A DNA stretch of 64,000 nt from the NCBI RefSeq assembly GCF_019649055.1, contig NW_026570232.1:930001-994000 (forward strand), in the 5' to 3' direction. This DNA is from Paramacrobiotus metropolitanus. Taxonomy: Eukaryota; Tardigrada; Eutardigrada; Parachela; Macrobiotidae. Of the stretch, positions 1 through 14,829 are shown in pieces. Each line of letters begins with the position of its first letter. Within the stretch, counting starts at the first letter, position 1. The position numbers were made by a program, and so were the translations under genes. The notes under the pieces are model-generated. The model saw only the letters and a program-made list of their open reading frames with translations. It did not search any database and was not told where the DNA came from.

Positions 1-2246
<2,246 letters not shown>

Positions 2247-2507
2247 CCTGCAATCGAAACCATCTGGTCGTCATATCAGCACTCTTCTGTCAGAGTCTGT
2301 CTTATGTAATGATATTTTTCTTGAATTCTTTCCGGTTTTTCGTCATCTGCCCAAACCTGGGCACTGTATATTTTGATGTATGTTTCTCTTTGCTGTTGAA
2401 TTGTTTCGTATCGCACTTCCGATTTTGTAATCCTTTTTATACTGTTGATATTCTATTGTTCTGTCGGTAATCGCGGCACAACGTAACAAACGCACGTTAA
2501 TGCAAAG

Positions 2508-2517
2508 AATAAATAAA
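2508..2517 (+). terminator. Overlapping polyadenylation signals of the kinase gene
   Basis: Two overlapping AATAAA hexamers (2508-2513 and 2512-2517) lie about 260 bp after the kinase stop codon. This is a plausible 3' UTR length. Confidence 0.55.
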
Positions 2518-2997
2518 GGTCACATCTGCAAAATGATGTCATTGTTCTACAGTTTTCTTTCAGCTTTTCTTTCTTCAGGGGCTTTCTTTTACGTATCACA
2601 TACAAAAAAATATCTTTCTGTACAAGGATACTATAAGTAATACAAAAAGATCCCAGAGTATGGCGTTAGTATCGTTAAATCTAATGATAAATTTAATAAC
2701 ATTCTAACAACTAAAAAAGTGTAATTGATGCAGTTAATGCAAACATACTTACTCAAAAACATGCAAATGCTAACTCCTCAGTATCTTCTTCTTTAAGTAT
2801 TCATAGGTTACTTTGGGGCTTTAGCGACAACGCTTAAAGAATTAAATGCGCTGATGACCACCACAGTTTCGCATCATGGGATCGTAGTATTATGCATCCA
2901 ATAGCCAACAAATAAATCAACAATTTAAGGTCAACAAAAATACAATATTGCACAGTTTTTACACAAATCACATTTAATCGTGGCAAACTGCAAAAAT

Positions 2998-5302
2998 TTA
3001 ATCGGAAACAACTTCTGATTTGTTTTTTGTTGAACAATCTGCATCCTCGCTAGTCTCGTCCAGCTGAAACCCCGCATTTACCGCACCGTCTTCCCTGATC
3101 GAATCTCCAAGGGGTGCAGTATCTGGTTGGACATGCAGTACAGACTCATAAAGAGGAGCAGACGCTATCGTATTATTCTCTCCCGTTTCTTCGTCACCAC
3201 CGCTGTCGAACCCAGAAAGAATTACAATGCTCTCATTCTGCATGGCTTCCGCGTACGTCGGTGGCGCGCCATACAGAGGGGGCGGATCTTCCGTCACAGC
3301 CATTCCCCCATTGGTCCAACCGGTCTGACTGTGCTCACTGATCGCCGGCGCTGTCATCGCCGTACGACTCTGCTCCAATCGGACACGGTATGTCACGATG
3401 GCAAATATCACGACGACGATGAACAGCACGCCTGCAGTCACGCCCAAAACAATGGAGACACTGGAATCGGTGTTAGATGGATTGGAAGGCGGTCGTGGTG
3501 GCCATATAGAGGGTGGTGTCGTGCGAGTGGGTTTCACTGTTTCTCTGGTCGGGACAGGCGGTGATGTGGGCGACAAGGGGCAGCATGGATCCGGACGGAG
3601 TGTGACGTTTTGACACCGGAAATCGTACGGGCCGCTGGGATCCGGTTCACTACTGTTTGCGTGCCAGAGCTTCGGACAACTGATGATGGTGCGGTCTTGC
3701 AGGGATTCACCGTGAAGAAATGCGCCAAGCATGGGGCAGTGGCAGGTATAGCCTGAACAATCATAAAGGAATATTAATTTTGTAGCATTCTGGATAAATG
3801 ACAATTAGTATTAACTGTTAAGTAATATTGTATCTTTTGAGATGTTCCGAGAATTTCAAAAGAATTGTTTTGAATTGCTAAATAATTCCACGGATGTTTT
3901 ATGGTACCGGGGAGTTTGTTCTTGGAGGCCAAGGAATAGTCAATCACAAAAGCATTTCTCGTTGTATTTAGTCCATGGTCACAGAAAAATGACGGCGTGG
4001 TGTGATGCAGCGATATTTCAAAAGGCAGTTCCGTTACAACTATTTGACCGAATGAATCTGTCCAGTCTTCGAGGAGAATGGAAGTTGTTTTCGCTGTGAA
4101 ATACTTGGTTTTCGGAACCTGTTTCTTGCGTGAACCGGAAGTCACGGTAAGTGTGTCATTGCCCGCCAAGTTCAGTTCTCTGCAAAATATACAACAAAAC
4201 ATGGAACTTACATACTTAACTAAATAACAAGAAATCCGTATGCACTATGCACTTTTACACCTAACTTACAGTACACTATCCAGATTCACTGGGTGGGTAT
4301 TGGACATGGGGAAAGTACGTGACGGTATTACTGCCTTATAATCATGCGGCTAGTTTCGGCCTGTAAAACTGCCCAGTCGTTTAGCTTTACGATTATTTTG
4401 CAGGTAATTTTTATGTATGTGTTCGGAGTGTGTACAAAAACATGAAATCAGTTTACACATTTAACTGTGCAAGAAATTACCAAAGTTTTTTCTAACAAAC
4501 CTGAGAAATATAAACTAGGCAACAGTATTCATGCCATTCATTCGAGTTCTACTAATACTCACCGAATATTTAGGTAGACTTCCAGCCCGAGCAGTGAACT
4601 CGATAGCAAGCAGTTTGGGGAAAGATCCACGCTGATTTTCAGCAATGTTGGAGGTCTATCGCATTCTTGTGTCGATAACCTCAGTTTGCCGATATGGCCT
4701 CCTTTTGACTGCGGACAGAGATCCAGTTTGCCGGTTTCGTTAACCTTTATAATTTCATCGAGGTCGTGTGCCGCGGATAGTGATTCATAATCTGTAACGG
4801 TAACATTAAAGAATATAACAGCGCCCGCATTAATCGCAATATTTGGTAGTAGCTTTTATTGCTCAGCAATTTATCAATTTTTAAAACTGCAGTGCATTAT
4901 GGGCCCATGGCTATAAGGCCCATGGCTATAAGCGCAGACAAAAATTACAAGTTTGTGAGCGATTTTCAAATTACTGTATATGAGTTTAACGAGATTGTGG
5001 TCCGGAAGATTCTGGATGAAGCTCAATAACGACGCTACAGATGACGTAGTATAGTGTACATTATACTATCTGACATCGCATTTTGGTCTTTGATAGGAGA
5101 GCAATAAGCAATTATTAGTTTTGCAACCTGTTGGTACAAAGTCGTTGGACTCCTCAAGCTCGTCGACGAATTCAAATACTGTATTAATATCACCTCCGGA
5201 GCCATCATCCCATATTTGTGATTGAAGTGATTTGGTCAAAACAACATTATTCCCTGGTAATATTCCAAATGTACAAAAGTAAATCCAGAAAAATGAAACC
5301 AT
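2998..5302 (-). CDS. Family member B: single-pass membrane protein with PPxY cytoplasmic tail
   Basis: Proposed exons on the minus strand: 5302-5128, 4791-4563, 4179-3803 and 3752-2998. All join in phase and give about 511 residues. Exon 1 begins MVSFFWIYFCTFGILP, a signal-peptide-like start. Exons 2 and 3 form an ectodomain with N-glycosylation sequons. Exon 4 starts with a Cys-rich segment (YTCHCP...SCP...CC), then a Pro/Thr stalk, one hydrophobic helix (VSIVLGVTAGVLFIVVVIFA) and a tail of about 140 residues with overlapping PPLY and PPTY motifs. PPxY is the ligand of NEDD4-family WW domains, so ubiquitin-dependent trafficking is an inference. The donor at 3802 is weak (T|GTCATT) but is the only GT that keeps frame, and it gives a 50 bp intron. 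I recognise no named family. Intron phases match members C, D and E. Confidence 0.75.
4903..4932. repeat. 15-bp perfect tandem duplication
   Basis: The 15-mer at 4903-4917 is repeated exactly at 4918-4932, inside the first intron of member B. Confidence 0.95.
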
Positions 5303-6227
5303 TTCTGCATGAAAAACTGCATCAAATGCGAAAACGTTAACTACAGAATCAGAACTTAATGAAAGAAATACACAACACATAGCGCTTCGGAAAAGTTCGG
5401 CAAATTGTAAATCGATAACATATTTTACTTGTTTATCGCCGATAAGTATCGTAAACACTTGCAACGCAATTTACGCACTAGCAGATGTGTACTGTACGCA
5501 ACCGCTGGCGGAACAACTGGATAAAGAGTGTACGGCAGTTGATCTCATTGTCGACACGGAATGCATATGTGCATTCGATTGGCAATATCTTATCGTTCTT
5601 GTTTGTCTACCTTGCAAATCTCACTTGTTGCTGTGTACAGGTGAACACTGTGGTGGAACTGTATGAAAGGAGCAAATGTTGCGAATAAGCAGAAAGCGGA
5701 AGTGCCAAGGGTTAATGGTTTGATTTCCATTTAACGAATCATTTTCCATACAAATACAACGCTGCCAGAGTAAATGCACTCTTGTGCACCTTGTGCACTA
5801 CATCTTGTCGATACGAAGATGTTTGTACAGTAAATGTCCCATCGGGAAATCAGAATTAACAATTGCAGACTTGCAGTGTCCTCTAATAACACCTTAAATG
5901 CTAGTCAAACCCTGATTATGTGTAGCAGTTTACTATAGTAGGCAAAATAAAATAAATGTACGGCGATTCTGCTTCTTTTTCGGCGAACACTTTCGTCCGG
6001 TAATTAATGATATGGATAATGTGCACGGTTACACTAGCATTGTCTTGCGGAAACTGTTCGGAATCCTGCCATATTCGGATATAGCGTGTTATGTGAACGC
6101 ATATTCCTTACGATTAGTGTTGTCTGAGATTAATGCTGGCGAAACCGGCTAGTACTATTAAACTACGTAAAAAAACTCGCATACGGCTGTTGTACCAAGT
6201 GTTACCGGCAAAACCATGACCGTAAAG
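5303..6227. other. Intergenic stretch between member B and the chemoreceptor-like gene
   Basis: It should contain the 5' UTR and promoter of member B. The short open frames here show no signal sequence, domain or splice context. No RNA gene or repeat was seen. Confidence 0.5.
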
Positions 6228-7484
6228 TTAAAACACTGGATCCACAACAATAACGACATCCTTGGGAATTTTTGTTGACAATGCATTCTTTCTCTCTTTC
6301 TGCAGCTTTTCACGAGCGATATCAATGGCTGTCCGGTATTCCGCCCACGCCCACAGATACGGCATCCCCAGCCACCTGGTCAAGCGGATTCGCGTCTCTG
6401 TATCCAGTTTCGCCTCGAATTCCAGATCCACGCTCATATCAAAGTTTGCTGGTGGCGTAGTGGTACGCCTTTCGTCTTTTAAAGCTTGTATCATGGTTGT
6501 ATAGTCGTAATTCGCACACTCCGAATGTGCTGAAGGAATATCTGTAGATTTGTCGCGTACATACCGGCAAAACCACGACTTCAAGACTGTCGTTTCTACT
6601 GTCCGGCAGGCACGTTGACAATAATTACACGCCAAAACTTGCGACAATTCCACAAGAACGATAAGAGGCAAAAACTGCAGGCAAGACATCAGAATAGTCG
6701 ATCCCGGTAACAACAAAAAGTAAGCAAACACCATCCAGAAAAGTACACCAAGCATCTGGAATAAAGGATTGTAGTGCTCACGAATCAGATCCCTTCCTAC
6801 ACACTGGTAAAACGTCACCGTCGATGCAGCTGATTTAGTTGCGCACGCGAGAGATTCTGTTAATTCGTTTTGGAATGTTTTTTGCAGGAGATAACCCTCT
6901 ACCGCAGTTATCAGCAAATTGCTCGTCGCAATCAGGAAAAGAAATCCGTGAGGCATAATTATGCCCGGCAGCTTCACACCCAGGCGCAAAAACCATCTGG
7001 CTGCTCCAGTCTTAAAACAACAAAATTAATGTAATTCACCAGGGTGGTGAAATTAACGATAAAAGAAACCATAATAATGGAACCGTATAGTTGGTTCAAA
7101 GAAAGATGTTCATACCGTGCGAAGTAAACTTAATGGTTGAATATTAAATTCCTGGCTTGGTAACAAGATGTACCACATCAGCAAGCATCTTACAAGGGCT
7201 AAAATAACATAAACAGATCTGAGGCAAGTGAATACAGCGAAACAGTTGCGCTCTTTCCAAAGAACAGACGGTTTTCTCTTGATATTCTGACAAATTTTGA
7301 ATAAATATATCTACTTTCCTTTGGTTTGCTTGCTACGGCGGGTTTCATCGTACCGTCCAAGCGTCTGTCCACACTCAACAGCAATTGGTTAAAATATTCT
7401 TCACGCTTTCGGAAGACGATCAAAGGAAACAAAATATACTTGAATAGATGCAGATCAGAAGTTCGATTTGATGTACTATTAGCT
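6228..7484 (-). CDS. Divergent multi-pass membrane protein, chemoreceptor-like, 5' incomplete
   Basis: Three minus-strand exons join in phase: 7484-7337, 7286-7116 and 7010-6228. The introns are 50 and 105 bp with GT-AG ends. The first contains a helix followed by FRKREEYFNQLLLSVDRRLD, a pattern like the second intracellular loop of insect gustatory receptors. The second adds another long hydrophobic stretch. The third has several hydrophobic segments (for example VFAYFLLLPG and FLPLIVLVELSQVLA), then a charged, probably cytoplasmic C-terminus ending VVIVVDPVF. The plus-strand gene at 17545 has a similar loop, so both may belong to one 7TM chemoreceptor-like group. The C-terminal tail is unlike typical gustatory receptors. 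The acceptor at 7485 implies at least one further 5' exon, which I could not locate. Confidence 0.55.
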
Positions 7485-8792
7485 CTGCAGAAGGGATGGT
7501 ACAAACAATCCCGTTAAAAGGCAACAGACATTTTTCATGAATCGAATTTATCCAATCGATACATGGGAATGAGGGACGAAGCGGAAAATGGACCGCATGG
7601 AAACTTCAAGCATGCTTTATGCAGTAACGCCACATGGTAGCATGCGGCCACAGTCCTTGCATTGTACATAGCGGCGCTTCATACTAGTTAGATACTTCTA
7701 TTGTTATGGTTGTGCGTGTTTCTGCGTTGCTTGCTTCCGCCGCTTTTGCTTTTGGTTCTGTAGAAGTATTAAATTTGTCGAGACTTTTATTATACCCCTA
7801 ATCGTTCATCGCACTGATATCCAGTTTACCAGTTTCTCCATTACATTCGGATAGATTCTATACTAAGAAAGAATTACCATAATGTAGAAGAGAAATAGAA
7901 AAAATCATTGATCACAGAATATTTTCATACAATGGTATGAGAAATCTCCGCTTAACCAATAATGATATTATTGGCCATTGGGTCGTTTAATCGGGTACTT
8001 ATTCTTAGTATGCCTCTGTGACCTTTGCGGAACCTTTCGCACAGAGACGAAGCGCAAGAAGACTCATCATACGTAAGCTTATCTAAACGGCCATGACGGT
8101 GCCCACTGTCATGGCCGCGCTTAAGTGAAGCCAGGTCTCGAAAATTCTGTTACAGGTTAAAAGTGCTTACTTTAGTGAACTGTAACGTCCGTCATTCAGA
8201 TGAAATTACAGATGCAAATTACAAGGCTTTCATAACATGAATTTTGATAACCGTAGTTTTGTAGTCAGTTCTTATGCAACCAAAAGTTTATGGATATTGT
8301 AGCAGTAGTCTATCTGGCTGCTGTTCTAGTGGGTTGGCGTGTTGGCCGTACCACGATGTCTGTTGGGATGAGAGGTGGCACGGTAGGCAACGATGCTGAC
8401 CGAGGACGCTCTTACTGATGTAACACAATTACTGAGCGTATCAACGTAAGGTCACGGCATGTTTAATGACAAGAACAATGCAAGACGCTGATGCAATGAT
8501 GCAAGCTGTAGCAAGCCGAGTACAAGACTGAATTCTAGAAATTCATGAAAAGGAGAACTAGCCGGTAAAATGAGAAGAATTCATAACGTGATGAAATGAT
8601 GGATCATAACTGGGTGGTTTTGTGGGTTGTACAACTTCTACCGCTACAATATGTACGTATCGGAGTGTCTCGAACTAATGCGAAACCATAATTCATTAGC
8701 CGGATAAATTTACGCTCGTATAGTATATTGTCCAATCAGACAAAATAAGTTATCGGTTTGAAAAAGCTTTCAATCCTTATATCATTTCAGTA
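7485..8792. other. Stretch without a recognised gene
   Basis: It should hold the missing 5' exon(s) of the gene at 6228-7484 and the 3' UTR of member C. No coding exon, RNA gene or repeat could be supported. Confidence 0.45.
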
Positions 8793-10437
8793 TCAATGGC
8801 GACGGTACCACATCATGCACAAAACCACAAGCGGCCCAACCACAAAGACCAAAATTGCCCCAATTAGTATCCCAATGATCGAGGCCGTCCCCAATTTCCA
8901 GCTGGGAGTTGTCGGAGTATGTGCAGGCTGAAGCTGTATGTCACCTAAATGAAATTGAAAACACAACTGGTCAGTAATCTTTTTGTTATGGTACGCACTA
9001 CGAGGCAGTCGGCATATTAGATTAAGCGTTTTTCCATAATGGTGGCAAAAAAAATAAAGAAATATATGTTAATTCGAAATTAAAAGCACGTCATCGTACT
9101 TACCGCATATTACTGAATTGCGATCCGAACCGCATGATCCGTACCAATATTCGTCTTTTGTAAATGTGTCGGCGGCATTAGGAAAAACTGAGCAGTTCCT
9201 GGGGCACATCAAGGCTCCAAATCTCGTATCCAGACAATACGCTTTTTTTGGCAGTGTCCCGCGTAGTGTACGGCAATATGTCAGACTGCTGGTTTCAGCT
9301 TCCGCTGAAAAAGAAACATAAATGAGTAAATTAAGGTTACCAAAGTGTGTGGTACGGATTCTCGGGCAAACTGGAAATGGTTGGGGCATTTCATTATATA
9401 GAGTAGCTGCTTATTAGAAATTATGCGGCTGTTACTTGGAATATATCAGCTCACACATAAAAGCACTCGAGTAGGATAAATTACGAGCATTTGCTCATTT
9501 CGGTAACTCTGCTCGATATTAACAGTATTAAAGGCTTACACGAAATCAAGGCAAAATCGATGACCACCGATTCGTTAACGGAATCAAACACTTGTTTATG
9601 CAGTTCCAATTTAATCTCCAGTTCATCCAAGTTCGGATACAAATGAGTTGCAAATCTGGCATCCGACCGTGGGAAAAACGTGTGGTTTTTATGAACAAAT
9701 TCCGGAACTGCCGACAAGTTTAGCGGTATTATAGTGCCCTCATTGTTATTAGCCAGTTCTGCGACGAAAACGGGGTGAGTCTTATTGACCGAGAGTTCCA
9801 TAAATAATGCCCTGCAATAGCAATGGCAAGAAACTGATTTAATAAAACAATTTTGTCAGCATAAACTGGATGACAACGCAGCTCAGTAACTGTAATAAGG
9901 TCACAATTCAACAACAAAAAAATACATAAAATATCGTAACTTGAAATAAATGAAAGATAAGTAAATTTCCGCTCCTCTTCCTACAACCTGCTCGGGCAGG
10001 GTAGTGATGTTAAAGCACGTAAAATACCTAAGTACATACGTAATCCGTATCCCTTGAATACATCATTATCATGTTTATTTCAGGCAAAAAAATCATAACG
10101 CTTTATCCGCAAAATGCGTGAAAATTTAGGGGAGTTAAGCGCATTGTAATATCCGAATTTTAATTCTATTTTTCTTTCATTGTGGGGGAATACCTGAAAT
10201 TCAAATAGTATCCAAATTGTACATTTTTGTACAATGAGACGGTTTCGTTGTCGTAGCATTCTGTGTCGGTTCGCTCGGCAAGTTTGAGCACAACGGTGAT
10301 TGTGGCGTTGTTCTGGTTAACACTAAGGACTGTGTTCTCTCTTGTGGTAAATATTGTTCCCGCTCGGGAGGCAAGGTTTTTTGGACAGATCGAAATGGTA
10401 AGTTTACGATCAGTGCTTTGTGCGTCGCTCAGGTAAA
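8793..10437 (-). CDS. Family member C: single-pass membrane protein with a very short tail, 5' incomplete
   Basis: Minus-strand exons 10437-10194, 9811-9540, 9304-9104 and 8944-8793 join in phase and encode 288 residues up to TGA at 8795-8793. The first two are ectodomain exons with Asn-x-Thr sequons, at the same places and phases as in B, D and E. The third holds the juxtamembrane Cys motif (TYCRTLRGTLPKKAYC...MCPRNC). The last encodes a Pro/Thr stalk, one hydrophobic helix (IIGILIGAILVFVVGPLVV) and only about eight cytoplasmic residues (MMWYRRH). Unlike B and E it therefore lacks PPxY. A first exon ending in phase 1 with a signal peptide is expected between 10438 and about 12000 but was not identified. 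Function unknown. Confidence 0.7.
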
Positions 10438-12144
10438 CTGCAAGAACATTCAATTTACAGTACACTTAGTCAAAGCGAATCATAGATTTTAGTTACTTAC
10501 TGTAAGCTGTGAGTAACTACTATTTATGTGTAACTACTATTTTGACTATTTTCCATGTTTACCAAAGTCGACGCTTTTCTATAAAATTGTACTGGTGAGC
10601 TTATTGAACGGATAGAATAATAAGCACATTTGCAATTATTACGGATCCTTACATGTGTTCCAGTCTTGTGCCAAGGCAAAACCAAAAATTGATATTGATA
10701 TCGTACTGAAGAAAAACATATAGTCCGATTTCATTTTTGACGTGCAAGTAAATATCAAAGATTAATATGCGGAATAGCATGCAAAAAACTAATTACTGCA
10801 GTTTTTGCACAGGTTTTTTAGATGACAGCAGATGCTTACAAGTTTCCACCTCTGAAACAGACGCACATTGAGAGTGCCCTTTATCGGAAACTGTAGCATG
10901 CCTGTTTATAGTTATCGTAAGAACCTCCTGCCATTTGCACAATCTCTTTCGCTACCGTATGTGGCACGCAGCACCGTTTTCAAGCAGAATCTCTCATAAA
11001 ATATCAGTTGCTTTTATGGCAGGTGTTTATTGTCAGCTAAATGCAATACGATAACTGATAAGATAGCACTATAGTGTTACAAAATGAAATCGCGTACCAA
11101 GACTGCACAACAGCTTGTTATCGTTTTATAAATTTAAATACCATGCGTCCGTGTACTGTAATAACGACACATACCGATATCCATCTATGTTCCATACAAC
11201 GCGTTTTAAGTCTTTCAAATGCGAATGGCTTTCTTTTAATCGTTCCATGCGGAAGCTACGCTTGAAATAATTGTGCGCCAGTTCACGCATTTTAATTACA
11301 GTGGTGGCTGAAAGCTCAAAACATTAATTTATTGTAACTTCATTGCACGAGCGCGTTACCGCTTTACACCATTGTGAATTTATGTATTCTTTTCCCTGAT
11401 CACAAGTAATACTGTAGGTAGTAAGATGCGCACTTAAACTGACTACGCTGATGACTGAATGTGTATTTCCGAGAACGTCAATCCAATATCCATACAACTT
11501 AGATGACTGACCGTGGGACAACGATAAATTATTGTTCCAGAACGTAAAGCAGAAATCGTTTTCTAGACAGACATACTAGAGATTGCCGAATTGTGGAGAG
11601 GCAGGGTTCACTACAAGTGCATTAGTTTCAGTGCTCTAAAGTCTGAACGTGTGAGAAACCAGGGTAAAACGGCTAGCGCGCGTTTAATTAACCAGTCCAT
11701 TATTTTAGGCATTTATATTATAGTGCTGTACTTGAGAGTTGCGACTCATCAGAGTGCCCTCTTACGGTGGATATGGCTCATTTTGGAGTTATCTACAAGC
11801 AGCGACGAAGAAAACCCGCAACTCAAAACTCTGACCTGTTGTTGATTCATCTGCAATCGTAATGCGTGATTTCAAACACAAAAGCCGGTTGCCTGATAAG
11901 ATAAACTGAAGTATCTGTACACTTACGATGTCAAACGTTTTGTTGTGCGATTTGATCATAGGAACGTAATCAAAAATTACTGAATCAAAGACGATCGACA
12001 AGTCGCTAAGCTTATAAGAACCATAGAAGCCTCGCTGGGTGGCCGACGGTCAGTTAGTAATATTAAAGTTGTTTGTGAACCCAGCTGACGACTACAGTTC
12101 GTTGAATTCGTTTCTCTGAGCGCCGCGCGCAAATTACAACGGCA
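10438..12144. promoter_or_regulatory. Head-to-head intergenic region between members C and D
   Basis: C is read on the minus strand and D on the plus strand, so this region should carry the 5' exon of C and divergent promoters. No convincing exon, TATA box or repeat was found. The open frames here lack splice-site support. Confidence 0.4.
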
Positions 12145-14220
12145 ATGAAACACCTCTCTTTCGGCAGAATGTTTCGATATTTCTGCATACTTATTTTGCA
12201 ATGGCATATTTACGGCGCACAGGATGCTAATTCTACCAGTCCTGTGGCCAACAACACTTCAACCGCTTTGCTGTCCAATACATCGACAGCTGCCATTTCT
12301 ATTCCAACAACTGCCATACCACCGGTGCCCATTCCACTTCTTATTAGTAAGTACGCCTGTTCGATAACCAAATTGATATGCCAAGTTTTAGCAAAATATT
12401 TGTACCAAATGTGATGATTTTCGGTTAGAAGAAAGTAGTATTACAAAGTTGGCATTAGCACAAACGTTTTTGCTTAGCACGGACTTCAGTCAACAAATTT
12501 CCATTTTCCTAACTGTTTTTTCAGAGAGAGAACTACCATTCATTCGATTCGTAGTTCTTATGGCCACAACTGGGATTTGTTAATTTAAATGTATTGCATG
12601 TATTTATGAACCCTACAGTGCAATTACGAGATGCTAACAAAAGTCACAGCAAAGCTGCAAAGCAAAGCTGAAAAACAACATTGTGCACTAATCATTCCCA
12701 ATCAGCCAACTTAAAAGCTAACAACGCGTCCTCATTGTCCCTCATATCATTAAATGTTCCGAGAACAGACACTACATTTCCGCGTTGTTGTCTCAGTACT
12801 GGTATTTTAAATTTTACGTATAACTGTTTAGGTCTTCCAAATGTTACCAATGGATTCCTGAGTATTCCTTGTGGAAAAGCAGTTGGTACTATCGCCGAGG
12901 GCCGAGCAGGGCGTATCCGTTTCACGCGTCGCGATTTGTTAGACAATCCTACCTTCTACGTCAGGCATCTGGCATGGGCCTCATCAGAGTGCTCTGTAGC
13001 GCAGCTGAAACCTCAAATTAATTTAGAGGCAGCTGTAAATTATGTGGAGGTTTTGCTTATTACGGCCAGGTTTGTCTCATGATACCATACTCATTCGTGT
13101 TTCACAGCAGTATGTTAATTTCATAATACACCTTATTGTCCGCATTAAATTTTAGAACCGTTAATGCGACAACACCCAGTGACGAGACCATTACAATGAT
13201 AAACAGTTGCCCTACCTGTCCCGCATTTAATGGTTCCACTGCGTCGTTTTATCCAGCGGGAGAACCGGTACCATTGACCCGCGATCCCATATCCTGGACG
13301 TCGTCCAATGGCGACGACGAAGAAGACATAACTTTCATTCAAAGAGTCGTACGATTTCAATACACTTCGAACACCAACATGACCGACGAAGCTTTAGACG
13401 AAGTGGTTTTCCAGCTGGATTATGTTGCAGCTATCCGTAAGTTTTCATGCGGTGACCTTTATCTCAAACGTTTCCGTACGCTGTTGTATTACAAAATTCT
13501 TAAGAGCTCGGAGCTGCACCCTTTATTTGACAAAATATGATTCTTTTAGGATCTTGGATGAGTACTGACGATGTAATGATGCTTTACGCCATCTACGAAT
13601 CGCGAGATGCGGCTTACGGTTACTGCGACACGACAAAGCAGTTCCTTCATTATAAATATTGCACTGCCATTCCACTGCGTCCACCTAGTGACACGACAGT
13701 CACGTGTCCGTCTACGCCTCTTTCAATGAATATGTCGTCCCCGACGCTAAATGCCACCAATAAGCGATGCTTAAGAGCAGGCGAAGCATTGTTGCAAATG
13801 GGGATTAACCCCAGCAGGCAGCCTCCTGCGACGACGCCACGGATAACCACCCCAAAGTCACTGCCACCCGTAACCATTTATAATGGCGGGAACGGCGTGA
13901 CCCCTGACACCTACTGGAACACAACGAGAATTTTGGCGGTAGTGATGGCCGTCATTGGGATAATTTGTGCGACCTGTACGCTGATTGGTCTGACTATACG
14001 GTGCGTGGAGAAGCGCAATGCACGGAAGGCGGTCCTGCGCAATGCGGCCATTGCCGAGCAAGAAGAGATCAACGGTACTCCGTATATTCCCGCTCAACCG
14101 CGATTGTTCGGAGCCATGCCATCGTCGGACAGTGTGCCGATGACGGCAGACACCAGCTATCAAAACTCGCCGTGTTTAGATGGACGGAAGAACTCCGATC
14201 AGTATTCACGATTTACGTAG
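12145..14220 (+). CDS. Family member D: single-pass membrane protein with Thr/Ser-rich N-terminus
   Basis: Exons 12145-12346, 12832-13069, 13156-13436 and 13550-14220 join in phase (exon-end phases 1, 2, 1) and give 463 residues. Exon 1 starts MKHLSFGRMFRYFCILILQW, a signal peptide, then an Asn/Thr/Ser-rich stretch with many N-glycosylation sequons. Exons 2 and 3 form the ectodomain (LSIPCGKAVGTIAEGRAGRI; an acidic DDEED patch). Exon 4 holds the juxtamembrane Cys motif (YGYCDTTKQFLHYKYC...TCP), a Pro-rich stalk, one hydrophobic helix (ILAVVMAVIGIICATCTLIG) and a cytoplasmic tail of about 75 residues without a PPxY motif. Member E follows 0.6 kb downstream on the same strand. The exon 2 domain could be a divergent CUB-like beta sandwich, but that is a guess. 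Confidence 0.8.
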
Positions 14221-14829
14221 TGAAAATGGATTGAATGTTTTGTTTGAGCTAACGTACCTGCAAATGATTTACAAGTTGGATTAATCATTATTGCTTCGTT
14301 TGGATGGATATCGAATTTTAATCTAATACGTGATAGTATAATAGATATTAATACAATTTTTAAAAAAATTCATTGAAAATTATAGTGGGTGGCTAACTTT
14401 TTATGTATAGAGTGAATCACGGGACAAACATGATTAAAGCCACGAGTCACCTATAACCTTGAAGCCACGAGTCACCTTGAACTGTACACAATGTTATCAA
14501 ATATTTTAGATGATAAAATATTTGTCAGTTGTCGGAACAATACATAGCCGATATCCGTGAGAACTGTGAGATTATTTCAAAATGGATTAATTACTAAATC
14601 GTTCAACTGGCCCCGAATGATACTGCTCGTACGTACGTAAATTTCTTGATAAATTTTACAAATGGGTCATACCCCGGAACAAGCGACGTATGCTCCGAAC
14701 ATACCATATTCCGATTAATCGTACCGCATGTTTTCCTCATTATTTGTGTTACATCTACACCATCGATAACGGGACCTTTACCAACGGCCCCCGAGTGCGC
14801 CAACGGAATAATTGGGAATTGGGTTCACC
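14221..14829. other. Spacer between members D and E
   Basis: It contains the 3' UTR of D and the promoter or 5' UTR of E. A short phrase (aagccacgagtcacct) occurs twice, near 14440 and 14461. Nothing else could be supported. Confidence 0.5.

Noticed and set aside
10438-10465. GTG start for member C directly upstream of its first visible exon
   Set aside because: No ATG, and a good acceptor (gttcttgcag) separates this stretch from the exon. A spliced signal-peptide exon is more likely.
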